Positions 45,128-57,482 of a stretch of DNA of 64,000 bases are shown here, piece by piece. Below the pieces are notes generated by a model. It was not told the DNA's origin and did not search any database. It saw only the letters and a program-made list of their open reading frames with translations. The translations under genes and the position numbers were made by a program. The stretch spans positions 228,501 through 292,500 of the forward strand of contig JAWNZC010000288.1 in the NCBI GenBank assembly GCA_035771165.1, written 5' to 3'. Each line of letters opens with the position of its first letter. Position 1 is the first letter of the stretch. The stretch is from Paragorgia papillata (Eukaryota > Cnidaria > Anthozoa > Scleralcyonacea > Coralliidae).

Positions 45128-46316
45128 ACGTCTACTTACGAGAGGTGTCCACTTACGGGAGGTGTCCACTTACAGGAGGTGTCCACTTACAGGAGGTGTC
45201 CACTTACAGGAGGTGTCCACTTATGGGAGGTGTCCACTTACGAGAGGTGTCCACTTACGGGAGGTGTCCACTTATGAGAGGTGTCCACTTATGGGAGGTG
45301 TCCACTTACAGGAGGTGTCCACTTACAGGAGGTGTCCACTTACGAGAGGTGTCCACTTACGGGAGGTGTCCACTTACGAGGTGTCCACTTACGAGAGGTG
45401 TCCACTTACAGGAGGTGTCCACTTACGAGGTGTCCACTTACGAGAGGTGTCCACTTACAGGAGGTGTCCACTTACAGGAGGTGTCCACTTACAGGAGGTG
45501 TCCACTTACGAGAGGTGTCCACTTATGGGAGGTGTCCACTTACGGGAGGTGTCCACTTACGAGAGGTGTCCACTTACGGGAGGTGTCCACTTACGAGAGG
45601 TGTCCACTTACAGGAGGTGTCCACTTACGAGGTGTCCACTTACGAGAGGTGTCCACTTACAGGAGGTGTCCACTTACGAGGTGTCCACTTACGAGAGGTG
45701 TCCACTTACGAGAGGTGTCCACTTACAGGAGGTGTCCACTTATGAGGTGTCCACTTATGAGAGGTGTCCACTTACGGGAGGTGTCCACTTACGAGAGGTG
45801 TCCACTTATACAAGGTGTCCACTTAACACGAGGTGTCCACTTACGAGAGGTGTCCACTTACGAGAGGTGTCCACTTATGAGAGGTGTCCACTTACAGGAG
45901 GTGTCCACTTATGAGGTGTCCACTTACAAGAGGTGTCCACTTACGAGGTGTCCACTTACAAGAGGTGTCCACTTACGAGAGGTGTCCACTTACGGGAGGT
46001 GTCCACTTACAGGAGGTGTCCACTTACAGGAGGTGTCCACTTATGGGAGGTGTCCACTTACGAGAGGTATCCACTTACGAGAGGTGTCCACTTACGGGAG
46101 GTGTCCACTTATGAGAGGTGTCCACTTATGGGAGGTGTCCACTTACAGGAGGTGTCCACTTACAGGAGGTGTCCACTTACGAGAGGTGTCCACTTATAGG
46201 AGGTGTCCACTTACGGGAGGTGTCCACTTACGAGAGGTGTCCACTTACGGGAGGTGTCCACTTACGAGAGGTGTCCACTTATGAGAGGTGTCCACTTACG
46301 AGAGGTGTCCACAAAG
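45128..46316. repeat. 18-bp minisatellite
   Basis: Roughly 66 units of GGTGTCCACTTACGAGA with G/A variation (TACAGGA, TATGGGA) and several shortened units (GGTGTCCACTTACGA). Because 18 is divisible by three, all forward frames stay open and give a long spurious ORF. The array ends in TGTCCACAAAGGGAGGTTTG with ACTG after it, the look of a pogo/Tc1-type terminal repeat. Confidence 0.95.
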
Positions 46317-46335
46317 GGAGGTTTGACTGTATATA

Positions 46336-47983
46336 CAGGGGTGGATTTAACGTACGTCAAACCCATCGAGCGACTAAGGTAAAAAATCCGAACAATAAAT
46401 AATCTGGAAACGGCGTTCTCCCGATCACCATGGTTTCAAATCCAAAATTTAAAACAAATCCGGATAATATTTCTTGGCTTAATATATTCTGTCATTCTGG
46501 CCAATCACCACTCGTAATATTAAATTTAAACCAATCCTGAGCGAAATACGTCGAGAAAACGAAGTCCGTCGAACCGTGTTATGGCAGCCAATCAGCGCTC
46601 GTAATTTTCGACGTACGCCAATGAAAAGCCAAGTACGTCGAAACTGCTTGGCAAGGTATTTCGACGTACTTGGCATTTGATTGGTCGAGGCGTAAAATAA
46701 CGAGTTGTGATTGGCTGGGCTGAGCATGGTTTGCTGCACGGGCTCTAGGCTTCGACGTATGCGCCTTGAATTTATCCGCGGAATGGCTTCTACAAGCGTG
46801 ATTGAACGGTGTGGTACAGTAGGCGCTCTAAAGAGCAATGATGAAAATTTACTTCACCAAATCTTTCATGATTTGACGAAGAAAACACAATCCTATTCTA
46901 TTCTCTCTGGTCACAGTGCTCTGGTCGAGAGCCTATAGCGCAGATCAGATTGGGAAGACTTATATACCGTCATTTTGGAACATATATTCCTAAATATGCC
47001 AAGTATAGTAGAATAACTTTATCTCTACCATATCTCTGCGCGAATCATTAGTAATTACATTCTGATTTACATGTTCATGCAGTTGTAAGCTAATATTTTC
47101 GCGTCGATACCGAACTAGGACAAATAGTTTAAGCTGTTTATACGGCCTTGAGTTGATTGCTGTATGGTTTCATTATAATCCGTTAATAGCTTTATTGAAT
47201 GTTCTGTGATTGGGAATTCGCGGTTACTGACCGTCAAACTTGAATTAGTTATTTTTACGTAAGAATAAACAAGAATAACGATTGCGCTTTTTAATACACA
47301 TTAAGTTATGATATGATTCGCTTCGCTTCGCCTTGAACAAGTCAACTATCTGAGTAATCTGACCACTTGTCTGCCAAGTGTTTAATATCAAATAACATAT
47401 AATTGTGAAGTTGTCAACGTTCTCGGCACATGATCCTTGTTGATAATATTGATTTTTTTTCACACTTCTGAATTCTGTGTCAATAGTAAATTTTTATAGA
47501 TCCGAAGCATCTGGCAACTGTTTGTATAGCTCTTGTTCTAGTCGGTGATAATTCCTTGACCGAAGACCTGGGAGCACTGCGTTCTTACCATGTGTAAATA
47601 GCTGATTGAGTACTCAATATCAAACGATTTGCCACAGCCATATCCAACTACCCTATTGTCCTTCGTAAGTTTGTTGGGGAACTTTTTACGTGCGTCAAAA
47701 TTATTAAATTTATTCAGGCTTTTCCCTGGTCCACGTTGTGATTTAATATGCAACATAGCCTATACTCATTTATACTCTAAAACTTACATAATATTCCATA
47801 AAAGTGGTAAAATGCGCCATTAAAAACATGTTTTAAAACTTTTAAAATTTTGTTCAAATGTGCTGTCAGAATGCCTGAAATGCCATTTTCAAGACCCAAA
47901 TTTCAAAAAATTTCAGCATGTCCCCGGACCCTCCGAGAAATCCGGGTTCGACGTAGGTATATAAATTCCTACATCCGCCCCTG
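46336..47983. mobile_element. hAT-like nonautonomous transposon
   Basis: CAGGGGTGGATTTA at the left and TACATCCGCCCCTG at the right are imperfect inverted repeats of the hAT type (CAGGGG). An 8-bp duplication cannot be read because both flanks are TA-rich. The inside has mirrored TTTCGACGTACTTGGCA motifs (46620-46680) and short reading frames without a known domain; no transposase is visible. Confidence 0.6.
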
Positions 47984-48965
47984 ATATATATATATATATA
48001 TATTATATAGCTTTGAGTTACTATGGAATATTTTTAACATTAATAAAAACAAAATTGACCATATAATAATGCATGTACATGTACTTGAAGCAAAATATGA
48101 ATTAAGGAACATATTCAAACAGGAACACATTGTCACTACCTATATGCTGAGTCATATTTAGGAAATTCCCTCTGTGTATCTGCTTTAAGAAATATAAATA
48201 TATCCTCTTCAGACAAAAATAATCAATATTGTTTTCATAAAAGCTTTCAGCACCAGGCCTTGTTATGGGTTGATTCTGATCAGAGTCAGACGTTAACTCC
48301 CTGGTCATTATGGCTTGTTATCCTTGCATATTTCAATGTCTATAGCCATTATCAAAACATAGCTTGATTTTAAATATTCAATAATTAGTATTGTGTCTGT
48401 GAGTGGGCTTGTGTTTGCTGTGGGAGGTCAACCTTGATCAGAGTTCACTGAATCAGCCTCAAAGTTTGTCTGAATGGTTTTCAAGCCATGTCTAATATAT
48501 TTTATCTCTTGGCCACAAAAACTGTTATGGTTTTCCAGTGCCAAAGAAGCAATATTTCATGTGGATTTTTCAAACAATGTTTTTGTGTACAAAACACACC
48601 AGAATTACAGCAGTTAGAAGAAAACTGATCCTTTGGGTTTAAACGAGACATAAAATTATGATATTGAATTAGTCAACCAAGTTTGACATTTACTGCATGT
48701 ACTTATTAGGGTAGCTAGCTGAATGTTATATATGTCACCAGACATCTGCACCCACAGAAACAATATTCATTTATACATGTATATACAGAAGAAAACCTCA
48801 CAGCTGTTCTGACCTTCCCTAGCTCCCCCCTTCCCCTGGGGAAATGATGTATTTCCTTTGTCTTTATATCTGAAACTAGTATCTTTAATTCACCCATGCT
48901 AGTTATGTCAGTGACATAAACTGTCTTCTAGCTAAGTAGTTTATTTTTAAAAGTGTGTGACTTTT

Positions 48966-49232
48966 TAGTTCCTACCTGAGCTGGCCAAAAACAGTCACTT
49001 TATTGTTTTACTCTGCCTAACACCAGATGATTTTACTAGTCAAATAGAGAACCCTCAGACATCCTAGGCAGCAATGAGTTAACAAGTGATTAACCCATTC
49101 CTGGCTGAACTGGCCAAAAACAGTCCCTTTATTGTTTTACAGCTGTCTAGCACCAAGATGATTTTACTCATCAAAGAGAGAACCCTCATATCCTATAGGA
49201 TAGACAGCAATGGATTAATTCTGCAGCAATTA
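48966..49232. repeat. Tandem duplication of ~140 bp
   Basis: CTGGCCAAAAACAGTC, TTTATTGTTTTAC, GATGATTTTACT and AGAGAACCCTCA recur in the same order in two neighbouring copies with about 10 to 15 percent difference by eye. 47984-48960 and 49235-49700 hold nothing I can identify. Confidence 0.75.
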
Positions 49233-49711
49233 ATTAACACCTGACAGTTTTGTCCTTTTCAGACTAAAGGAATAATTTTCTCAAAGATTAATCCATATCT
49301 TTCTACACGCTTAAGTGTGAAGTATTGAGCTGATCTAGTCTGTATATTTTAATATTTGTATATTGATTGTCTGCAGCTGTGCCATATCTCTTTCTTGTCT
49401 GGCTCAAAACCCAGTTGCATCAGGTCATTTCACCAATTTGCAAATTAACATGGCATTATACCATGATGTTAATACCACAATATATTATTTGAATTGTCTT
49501 TACCTCTACTATTCAAATTTTGGGTTTTTGGGTCTTGTTGGACAGCCTTAATTTTGGAAATTATTCTAATTTATGCTGATAATTATTATTAAAAATATTA
49601 TAATCTATGACAAAATGTATAAATTTATACAATACAATACATCTCTGTCTTTTATAGCATTTCTAAGTTCATCTGTTCTTTCTAGTCCAGCATTTCTTTA
49701 CAACGTGTCTT

Positions 49712-50180
49712 TTCCAGGCATTAGTGATCTCCCATGGGTTGAGTGACCCCCCATGGGTTGAGTGACCCCTAGGCATTAGTTACCCCCAGGGTCATCTGAC
49801 CCATAAGTATCAGTGACCCTTAGAGATTTGTGACTCCTAGGGATCAGTGACCTGTAAGGATTCGTGACCACCCAGCGATCAGTGACCTCTCAGGGTTTAG
49901 TGACCCCTCAGGGATCAGGACCTCCCAGGATTTAATCACCCCTCGGGGATCAGTGACCTCCCAGGATTTAATCACCCCTCAGGGATCAGTGACCTCCCAG
50001 GGATTAGTCACCCCCAGGGATTAGTCACCCCCAGGGATCAGTGGCCTCCCAGGGATTAGTCACCCCAGGGATCAGTGACCTCCCAGGGATCAGTGACCTC
50101 CCAGGGATCAGTCACCCCTCAGGGATTAGTCCCCCAGGGATTAGTCACCCCCCAGGGATTAGTGATTCCCAGGGATGGGT
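49712..50180. repeat. Minisatellite of ~16-18 bp units
   Basis: Degenerate repeats of CCCAGGGATCAGTGACCT and CCAGGGATTAGTCACC. Units become more uniform towards 50000-50160. No gene. 50180-50730 has no supportable feature. Confidence 0.85.
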
Positions 50181-50734
50181 CAATTTGTCCCAACACCCCT
50201 CCCCCAACTAACAATGGCACCTATTTGTTTGGTCAGTCAAATTTTATTGTACAATAATAGCAATAACACTGTCAATCTTAATTTGAATAGATTTTCATTG
50301 ACGACTTATATATTTATTAAGACACTTAATTTTGCATAGTTATCGCTTGCACCACACGCACCTTCTTGTTTCATATTCAAATTTTTTGCAACTTGTTTTT
50401 ATGTTTTGCTCATTATCTTCTTGTTTTTCTTTCAGGTTGCTATAATCAAGTTTATAATATGTTTTGTACAACTATATATATGCCTCAGGCAACCAACACA
50501 GAAATCTCATAGAGTCATCTCAGCCAGGTCAGTTTATAATAATCTGCTTCCAACAGTACTAGGTGTTAGAGTTGTAATTAATCACTCAAGTCAATGTTTT
50601 GAGCTTCAGTTCTGTTTTACAGTTTTAGTTAGTTTAATTTACTCTGGTTTCTTTCTGTAGTAACACTGGATCAAACTAGGGGATAGCCTGCATAGCAGGC
50701 GTTACTGGATGAGGGGACTGGGGAGAGGGGCTAA

Positions 50735-50790
50735 CTAGGGGAGGGAGGGAGGGAGGGAGGGAGGGAAGGAAAAAGGAAGGAAGGAAGTCT
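50735..50790. repeat. (GGGA)n / (AAGG)n microsatellite
   Basis: Purine-only run, GGGA shifting into GGAA. Confidence 0.85.
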
Positions 50791-51138
50791 TTAAGTTGTG
50801 TAAAATTTTATTCTCTTCTTAATTGTCTTATTTATTTTTCTTAGGTGGTAGTTCACCATCAGAACCCAGTGAAGCTCTTCATTTTATGTCAGCGCAGTGA
50901 CGTCACTGGTTAGTTTCGCTTATAAAACAAACTGTGATATCTTAAAAACAAAGCAAGGAAACAAAAGGCTGCAAAAGATGATACTTTGTCATTTTAAAAG
51001 TACTTTCAAATAAGACAAACTTAATTTTCGTTTCATAAGCACTTTAAGCTCCCTAATATGAATGTGCACGCACGCTAGGCACGGACGCTGCGATTTTAGT
51101 CGGCCGATTTTTATCGGTTGGTCAATCGATAAAAATCT

Positions 51139-51695
51139 GTGTGAAGTGGTACTTTACAAAACGGCACTTTGCGAAACTGTATTTTGTGAAACGGCACTTT
51201 GAAAAATGGTACTTTACGAAATGGTACTTTACGATATGGTACTTTATGAAATGGTACGTTACGATATAGTACTTTATGAAATGGTACTTTGTGAAATGCT
51301 ACTTTCCAAAATAGTACTTTACGAAATGGTACTTTGTGAAATGGTACTTTACAAAATGGTATTTTTAGAAATAGTACTTTGTGAAATGGTACTTTACAAA
51401 ACAGCACTTTGTGAAACTGTATTTTGTGAAACGGTACTTTACAAAATGGTATTTTTGGAAATGGTACTTTGTGAAATGGTACTTTAAAAATGGTATTTTT
51501 AGAAATGGTACTTTGTGAAATGGTACTTTACAAAACGGCACTTTGTGAAACTGTATTTTGTGAAACGGTACTTTACGAAATGGTACTTTGCAAAATTGTA
51601 CTTTGCAAAACGGTACTTTGCAAAATAGTAGTTTGTAAAATGGTACTTTGTGAAATGGTACTTTGCAAAATAGTAGTTTGCGAAATGGCACTTTT
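51139..51695. repeat. Minisatellite of ~14-15 bp units
   Basis: About 38 copies of TTTGTGAAATGGTAC / TTTACAAAACGGCAC type, with a longer repeat of about 110 bp superimposed (the block with GTATTTTTAGAAATAG recurs). Open frames in both directions are artefacts. Confidence 0.9.
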
Positions 51696-51769
51696 GGCAA
51701 AACATGCGATTTTCTCCGTAACTAACTCCCGCAAAACTCCTGCCTTACCCTAGTTCTTGTATTTTTTAG

Positions 51770-52111
51770 AAAATCTCCTGCCCATTGTCCAGTAGATGGG
51801 TCTGAAGTAAACAAAGAAAAGGTAATTCAGTTTGTAACAAACTGGACATCTGAGATACGTAAGGGAATGAGCCTGGGTACGAGGTTGAAGGGAATGTAGG
51901 GCCTTTTTGTGCAATTAATGAATATGTTGTCGTTTTATTTTTAGACTTTTCCAGATAATTTCACACGGAGAGAGATTTTGGATTTGATATTCATTGTCCA
52001 AATGGTTGCAAGTGGGTGGGCACAGTTAAGGAATATCAAGTATGGCTAACCTTTTGTTTTCTCTTTCTTTGTTTGATTTTTACTTGTGTTTTTCGTGATT
52101 CTTACATTGCC

Positions 52112-52173
<62 letters not shown>

Positions 52174-52174
52174 A

Positions 52175-52205
<31 letters not shown>

Positions 52206-52530
52206 TTCTTTCCTTCCTTCCTTCCTTCCTTCCTTCCTTCCTTCCTTCCTTCCTTCCTTCCTTCCTTCCTTCCTTCCTTCCTTCCTTCCTTCCTTCCTTC
52301 CTTCCTTCCTTCCTTCCTTCCTTAGTAAATAATATATACTCGGTGTCTATACTTATTTTGTCTAGGAACATCCTAACGTATGCGACGAATCATTGATATA
52401 CTGTATCCACGATCAATGCAAACAAGAAATTAAACGTTGTTTGCTGGCACAACATTTAAAAGAAGACTGTTTATATCGGCAAGAGAAATGCCCTTACTGT
52501 CGGCAAGAACTTCCATTTGCTTTACTAAAG
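51770..52530 (+). pseudogene. TRAF-type zinc finger gene fragment, frameshifted
   Basis: Three exons with GT-AG borders: 51770-51821 (HCPVDGSEVNKEK), 51945-52039 and 52366-52530 (HDQCKQEIKRCLLAQHL, CLYRQEKCPYCRQELPF). The order, CPVDG then FPDNFTRREI, then DIHCPNGCKWVGTVKEYQ, then HCxxC-type fingers, matches TRAF proteins, the adaptor/E3 family of TNF and Toll signalling. All three exon borders are phase 0, but the middle exon is 95 bp, not a multiple of three. The frame changes between REILD and DIHCPNG, so one base is missing or the assembly has an error. The RING domain and the C-terminal TRAF (MATH) domain were not found. The flanking introns hold minisatellites. Confidence 0.7.
52110..52323. 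repeat. (CTGT)n followed by (CCTT)n microsatellite
   Basis: About 95 bp of CTGT, then about 115 bp of CCTT, in the intron before the last TRAF exon. 52540-53370 contains no gene I can support; GGAAC-type motifs recur loosely at 52900-53110. Confidence 0.95.
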
Positions 52531-53714
52531 GTAGCTTGAACACACTCGAATCCTCCCCCCCTGCATAAACGTATCACTCGTGTATAGGCATGCGAGCCCA
52601 AGTCTTTTTTTCGTAGTAAATCTCAATTTGATAAAACATTAGTGTCTGTCACCATCATCATCAATCATCATTACCATCTCCTTAAATTTGTTCGTTTTAG
52701 TTTCATTGTTCTAAGCTATAGAATAGCTGTCTCAGAGAACTATTGATAAAACCATCGTTACAAATGGTAAAGTGGTCCATTGTGATTTCGATTATCGATC
52801 AAGCACAAAATCGGATGCCCCGCCAGTCAAATGAGAGTGGAGTTTAAATTCGACTTTGGAAGCCGCTAAGCTTTGTTTTGATTTTCGATACTATGTCAAG
52901 CGGAACTTTTAGTTCCGACATTACTTTGGGAACACAATCGTTTGGTCCGTTTCCCAATGGGAATGGATCGTAAAGGAACAAGCCGTTCTCCTTTCCAAAT
53001 TAGGAACGGTTGGTTCCGCTGTTTGAAAGCGGAACAAGCATGCGTTCTCCCTTTGGGAACGTACAGTTCCGCAAATGGGTACTTTTGTTCCTTGAAAAGG
53101 AACTAATAGTTCCTAAAATAGGAAGTCGTAGTTCCTCTTTACTGATAACGATTTCGTTTGGCATTGAAAAGGAACATTCGTTTAATCTGCCAAAGTTTGC
53201 AAGCATTTTTCAAACAAATACGAGACACAGCGCTATCAAAAGATTATAGTCGTGCATGGATATGTTATTAAATGTACGTGCCATGTATACCTTCACATTT
53301 TAAGAGATATAACCAAAACACTAAGACAAAGTAAAAGTTGTTCTAGCTATCGTTTTCGGCTGACGACTACCATAGAGCTCGGTAGCCCGTGGTAGCCCAT
53401 CGGTAGCCCGTGGTAGCCCATCGGTAGCCCGTGGTAGCCCATCGGTAGCCCGTGGTAGCCCATCGGTAGCCCGTGGATTTTAATAGGTTTATATAGGGTA
53501 GCCCGTGATTGTGAATATAAAATAAGTTTCAGGTGATTTGCATAAACCTAATTTATTCAGATTATCATAGAGCTCGATAGCCCGTGGTAGCCCGTCGGTA
53601 GCCCGTGGATTTTAATAGGTTTATATAGGGTAGCCCGTAGCCCGTGATTGTGAATATAAAATAAGTTTCAGATGTAATTTACATATTATTTGCTCTGGTT
53701 TTCATCCATATGTA

Positions 53715-54002
53715 CTATTTACAGAATGAGTGGCCGTTCTGTATCGGGGTATACAGACACGAGGCGAAGCCGAGTGCCTGTATCCCGATACAGAACGGAC
53801 ACGAATTCTGTAAATGACTTCTAAAACGATCCGATTTGGTTAGTTCATTGGCGTAGTAATTTTTCTAAAAAAACGTTGTCTAAGTCGAGAAAATCAAAGC
53901 TAAAACTTATGTAAATCAAGAGGAATCTGTATCACGTATACAGACACTCATTAAACATGGATTTTCTTTGTGTTTTCCTCATGAATTATTAATGAGTTTT
54001 AG

Positions 54003-54004
<2 letters not shown>
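53715..54004. mobile_element. Palindromic MITE-like element, family shared with 3.5 kb
   Basis: TTTACAGAATGAGTGGCCGTTCTGTATCGGG-type arms pair around 53765-53785, then AATGACTTCTAAAA, TTCATTGGCGTAGTAATTTT and CTCATGAATTATTAATGA as in the element at 3484-3800. Ends in a TA run. Confidence 0.65.

Positions 54005-54005
<1 letters not shown>

Positions 54006-54083
<78 letters not shown>
54006..54083. repeat. (TA)n microsatellite
   Basis: About 78 bp of TA. 54085-54580 to its right has no recognisable feature. Confidence 0.9.
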
Positions 54084-54087
<4 letters not shown>

Positions 54088-54583
54088 GAGTTTTGGTTCA
54101 CGAAATGTTAGAGAGTGCTCAATACCATATATAGATATATATATATATAGCTTATAAATTCGCGCTATCTAAAAGAACACGTACAGTGTTTTTGACGAAC
54201 TGATAAAGCAATTGATATTGTTTATGAATATTGCGTTCTTCAGATGCTCTGAATCGAAATTGTTTTGGTTTTTAATTTGATGGGTGTATATTTGCATTGT
54301 TGTTGGGCAAAATCCAGGTCACCTCACTCAATGAAAACAAAATAGAACGAGCGAAACTAAAGACCATTTTATTCTGACTTATATTCGAAAGAAAATTAAA
54401 GCGGCTGTATATCATCGTATATGTAATAAGGTATATTTAGCATTCTGTTGCTCATATTATACTTCTCGCCGTTCTCATTAACTTTTGTTCAACAGATCCC
54501 TTAAAAACAAAAGATTCTAGTGTTAGATATTTTCTAATGTCGTTTATTTCATTTATCATTTCTACGTTCTATCAGATCATTTG

Positions 54584-56076
54584 TTACAATAATTTTATGG
54601 CGATCGCTCGCATCCTTAGTGTTCTTGTTTCTCTGCCAGAATGGAAATCATAGTCAGGATGACGTAAGATAGCCGACCACCGTGGTCCGAACTTTTCCAA
54701 GCCCCTTCTTATAAAATCGTCTTCTTGTTTGGTAAACCTCACGGGTTCTTTTCGTTTTCGCGGTGTTGGCTCTTGCAGACACATCGCTTCTCTGCTGACA
54801 AGTTCAAGTTCTTTTTCACTGTCGCTGCAATCACTGCCGGTGATGTCGATACGTTCTGCTTTCAACTGCTCAACGCAAGTGTCCATAACTTCTCCTTCGA
54901 TCCCGCGCAACTTTTCCATGCATGTTCTTCCTCTGATGGCAACCTCTCGCGAGCGCAACTTCTGGTAATGCACTTTGGCGACGTTCGAACTGTGTTTCTG
55001 ATCCTCAGACACCATCTTCTGCTCCTCCACGTCCAATGCAACTGCACTTTCGGTTTCTATTATTTGCCTATATCTTGTCGGATGAATGTACTTTCCGATT
55101 GCCTGAAAGACTAGAATGCTTAGGAGTTCAGTGAGTTTCTGAAATTGCGCACCGTTACGATTTACGAGCAAGTACTCGCATTTTGGTTGCAGTAGTGGTC
55201 TTACATACCGAACGTAGTCGACAATTCCCAGGCTGATTTTGTCAAAATATAGGGAATTGAACCCGTACTTTTTCGCTGTTTTTAATCTAGTCTGGTCAAC
55301 CATCCCGCCATTCATTTTAGCGCTTTCAAACATGTTAATGGTCAAGTGTAGGTACGTCATCGGTCGACATCCCTTTACCTTAACAAACATAAACACCGCG
55401 AGGAATCGCAACCGGTGGTCCAGTGGGATCGCATTTGTTTTGCCAGGCACTTCTTCGCCCGTTTTATGTATACTTCTGTTACCGAAAAATTCTGTAGCAC
55501 GGATCCCGGTGGGGAATTAAACTTACGAAAATCGAGAAGTTCCGAAAAACTTGATACGTAGCCTAGTTGACCAGATTGACCCATTTTCAAGGACAACTGG
55601 AGATGGTCAAGGAAATCGGTTAGGAGTTTGGAAGAGCCGAGAAAGTAATCGATGATTTGTACAGTCGACAGAACGGTCGATTCGTCTTCTCCCGACTGTA
55701 AACAACAAAATTTAATGAATTTAAGGGCTCGCGTGACCGAGATGTCCGCTTGCTTTTCGGCTTTGCCTCCACCTGCAGTGCTCTGTAACCAAAGCGAAAA
55801 TGAGCGAGAGAATTCATTTTCGACCGAACAGCAAGGTAGTGTCAGCTTGTTCCTCGTCCACTTAACCTCGGTCTTTTCTTTCACTTGACTTGACACGATT
55901 TGTGGTTTCTCGTCGAAGTATTTATACCACGTATGTTTCACATTTACATGCTTTCGACAGCCTTGTCGAGCAAAACCAGGATCACATACCGGAACGGGAC
56001 ACCGATCTAAGCCGTGCTCGTCCTTTTCGACATGGAGTCTTCGCGGTTTGTTGAAAGCCCCTGTCAAGGACTTCAA
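54584..56076 (-). pseudogene. Tyrosine recombinase with C2H2 finger and SANT/Myb domain (Crypton-like), broken
   Basis: Two overlapping minus-strand frames. The first (56076 to about 55400) has a C2H2-like finger (CPVPVC...HVNVKH, C-x4-C-x11-H-x4-H), then helical sequence ending VTEVYIKRAKKCLAKQMRSH, the core-binding part. The second (about 55450 to 54584) has the catalytic part: Arg in VKGCRPMTY (residue 29 of that frame), HPTR (His123, Arg126), KHSS (His153) and HYQK (Tyr162), then an acidic linker and a SANT/Myb-like RFTKQEDDFIRRGLEKFGPRW. The spacings (about 94, 27 and 9 residues) fit the R...HxxR...H...Y pattern of tyrosine recombinases, which cut and rejoin DNA. The frame changes near 55410, and comparison with the usual fold suggests a segment of some tens of residues is missing there. 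Its place inside inverted repeats is unusual, since Cryptons normally lack them. Confidence 0.65.
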
Positions 56077-56699
56077 TCAAGAGCAGCATGTGCCCGTAGC
56101 ATTTAACAGTAAACTGAATTCGTTGGGAAGAGAAATGACGTCTGTTTTCCCAGCACAATCTTAAATATTTTACACCCACGATCGTTGCCAATTAATTTCC
56201 GTGTGGGACTTTTCGATTTAACAAATGATCAAATGATTTGGTAAGCAAGCGTACATGTCACTCGACTACAATGCACGGGTCCCATGCATGTATATTAACC
56301 GAGCTCTATCCGCTACGACAATGGGAACAAATAGTTTCACAATTTATAAATTTAATTACTTCTTCCCACAAGGGACTTTTCAAGAGCAATTTACATACTA
56401 AATAATAATCAAGTGTCAGAGTCGAAGGCATATTAAAGGCGCACTGGCAGCCGCCTTACGACACATTATTTTATATTCACAATCACGGGCTACGGGCTAC
56501 CCTATATAAACCTATTAAAATCCACGGGCTACCGACGGGCTACCGAGCTCTATGACAATCTGAATAAATTAGGTTTATGCAAATCACCTGAAACTTATTT
56601 TGTATTCACAATCACGGGCTACCCTATATAAACCTATTAAAATCCACGGGCTACCGACGGGCTACCACGGGCTACCGAGCTCTATGATAATCTGAATAA

Positions 56700-57480
56700 A
56701 TTAATCATCTAATCTAATAGTAATAATAATAATGATTTATTGACAACATCTCTACAAGGTATCCATATTACATTTGTGAAGGATAAAAAAGAAATAGAAA
56801 ATAAAAAAACCCCGTATATATAAATGTATAAAATTTTAAATGTGTAAATAAATATATAGAAAGGTGTATAAATAGATATATAAATAAGAAAGACTTAGAA
56901 CAATTTACACATATAAGAAATTGCAAACAGTGCACCTATGAAATTATTCGTTAATACGCAGTTTTGCTTGTGTCCATAAGATTTGTTTCACTTGTCGGTT
57001 GTATGATTTAAAATCAGCACATAATCTTACATCTACAGGGAGTTCATTGAAAAGTTTCTATACAGAGTCTTGGGAGGTTCCCTTTATTAGGGGAATGTGT
57101 ACTTGTGGTGCAGCGCTTGAACTCAAAAGCATCTTGGGTTCGTGCATCGTTTAGTGAAGATATTCTGGCCAAAATGGATTGTGGATCGCTTGATGAGCGC
57201 TTTTTAGTAAATGGAATTGAACTCTTTCATTGATAGCGAGCCAGCCTAATTTGAGCATATCTTTTTCGGTTGAATACTGGTTAATCACGAAGCTCGCGGC
57301 AGCATTTTCTGAAGTTTTTTCTGTAGATATGCAGGAAGAGAATGGCAAACGATATCATTGTATTCTAATCTGGAAAGAACAAGACTTTCTACTAATTGCT
57401 TCTTTACTTTCTGTGGAGTCATCTTCCGTCATTTACGTAAAGTTGATAGAACTCCATAGCTTGACGACACTAAATGTTTA
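56700..57480. other. Stretch without recognised gene
   Basis: AT-rich sequence between the recombinase element and the satellite. Short frames at 57151-57481 match nothing I know. Confidence 0.4.
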
Positions 57481-57482
57481 AT

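Larger units (their letters stand above)
53371..56686. mobile_element. Inverted-repeat-bounded element with a tyrosine recombinase gene
   Basis: The left arm 53371-53668 and right arm about 56471-56686 are inverted and each holds two tandem copies of a unit with CATAGAGCTCGGTAGCCCG, GGATTTTAATAGGTTTATAT and GCCCGTGATTGTGAATA. In the left arm GGTAGCCCGTGGTAGCCCAT is further amplified (53381-53475). Between them lie a nested MITE (53715-54004), a TA run, and a minus-strand recombinase gene. No clear target duplication was found. Whether the arms belong to the same element as the gene is inference. Confidence 0.5.

Noticed and set aside
45094..46284. A 396-codon open frame with a six-residue repeat
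   Set aside because: Unit length of 18 bp keeps every frame open; there is no codon bias and no start context, and it abuts a transposon-like end.
47940..48005. Eight-base hAT target duplication
   Set aside because: Both flanks are TA repeats, so any match would be meaningless.
51111..51705. Repeat proteins on both strands
   Set aside because: The 14-15-bp minisatellite explains them; frames exist in both directions with no other support.
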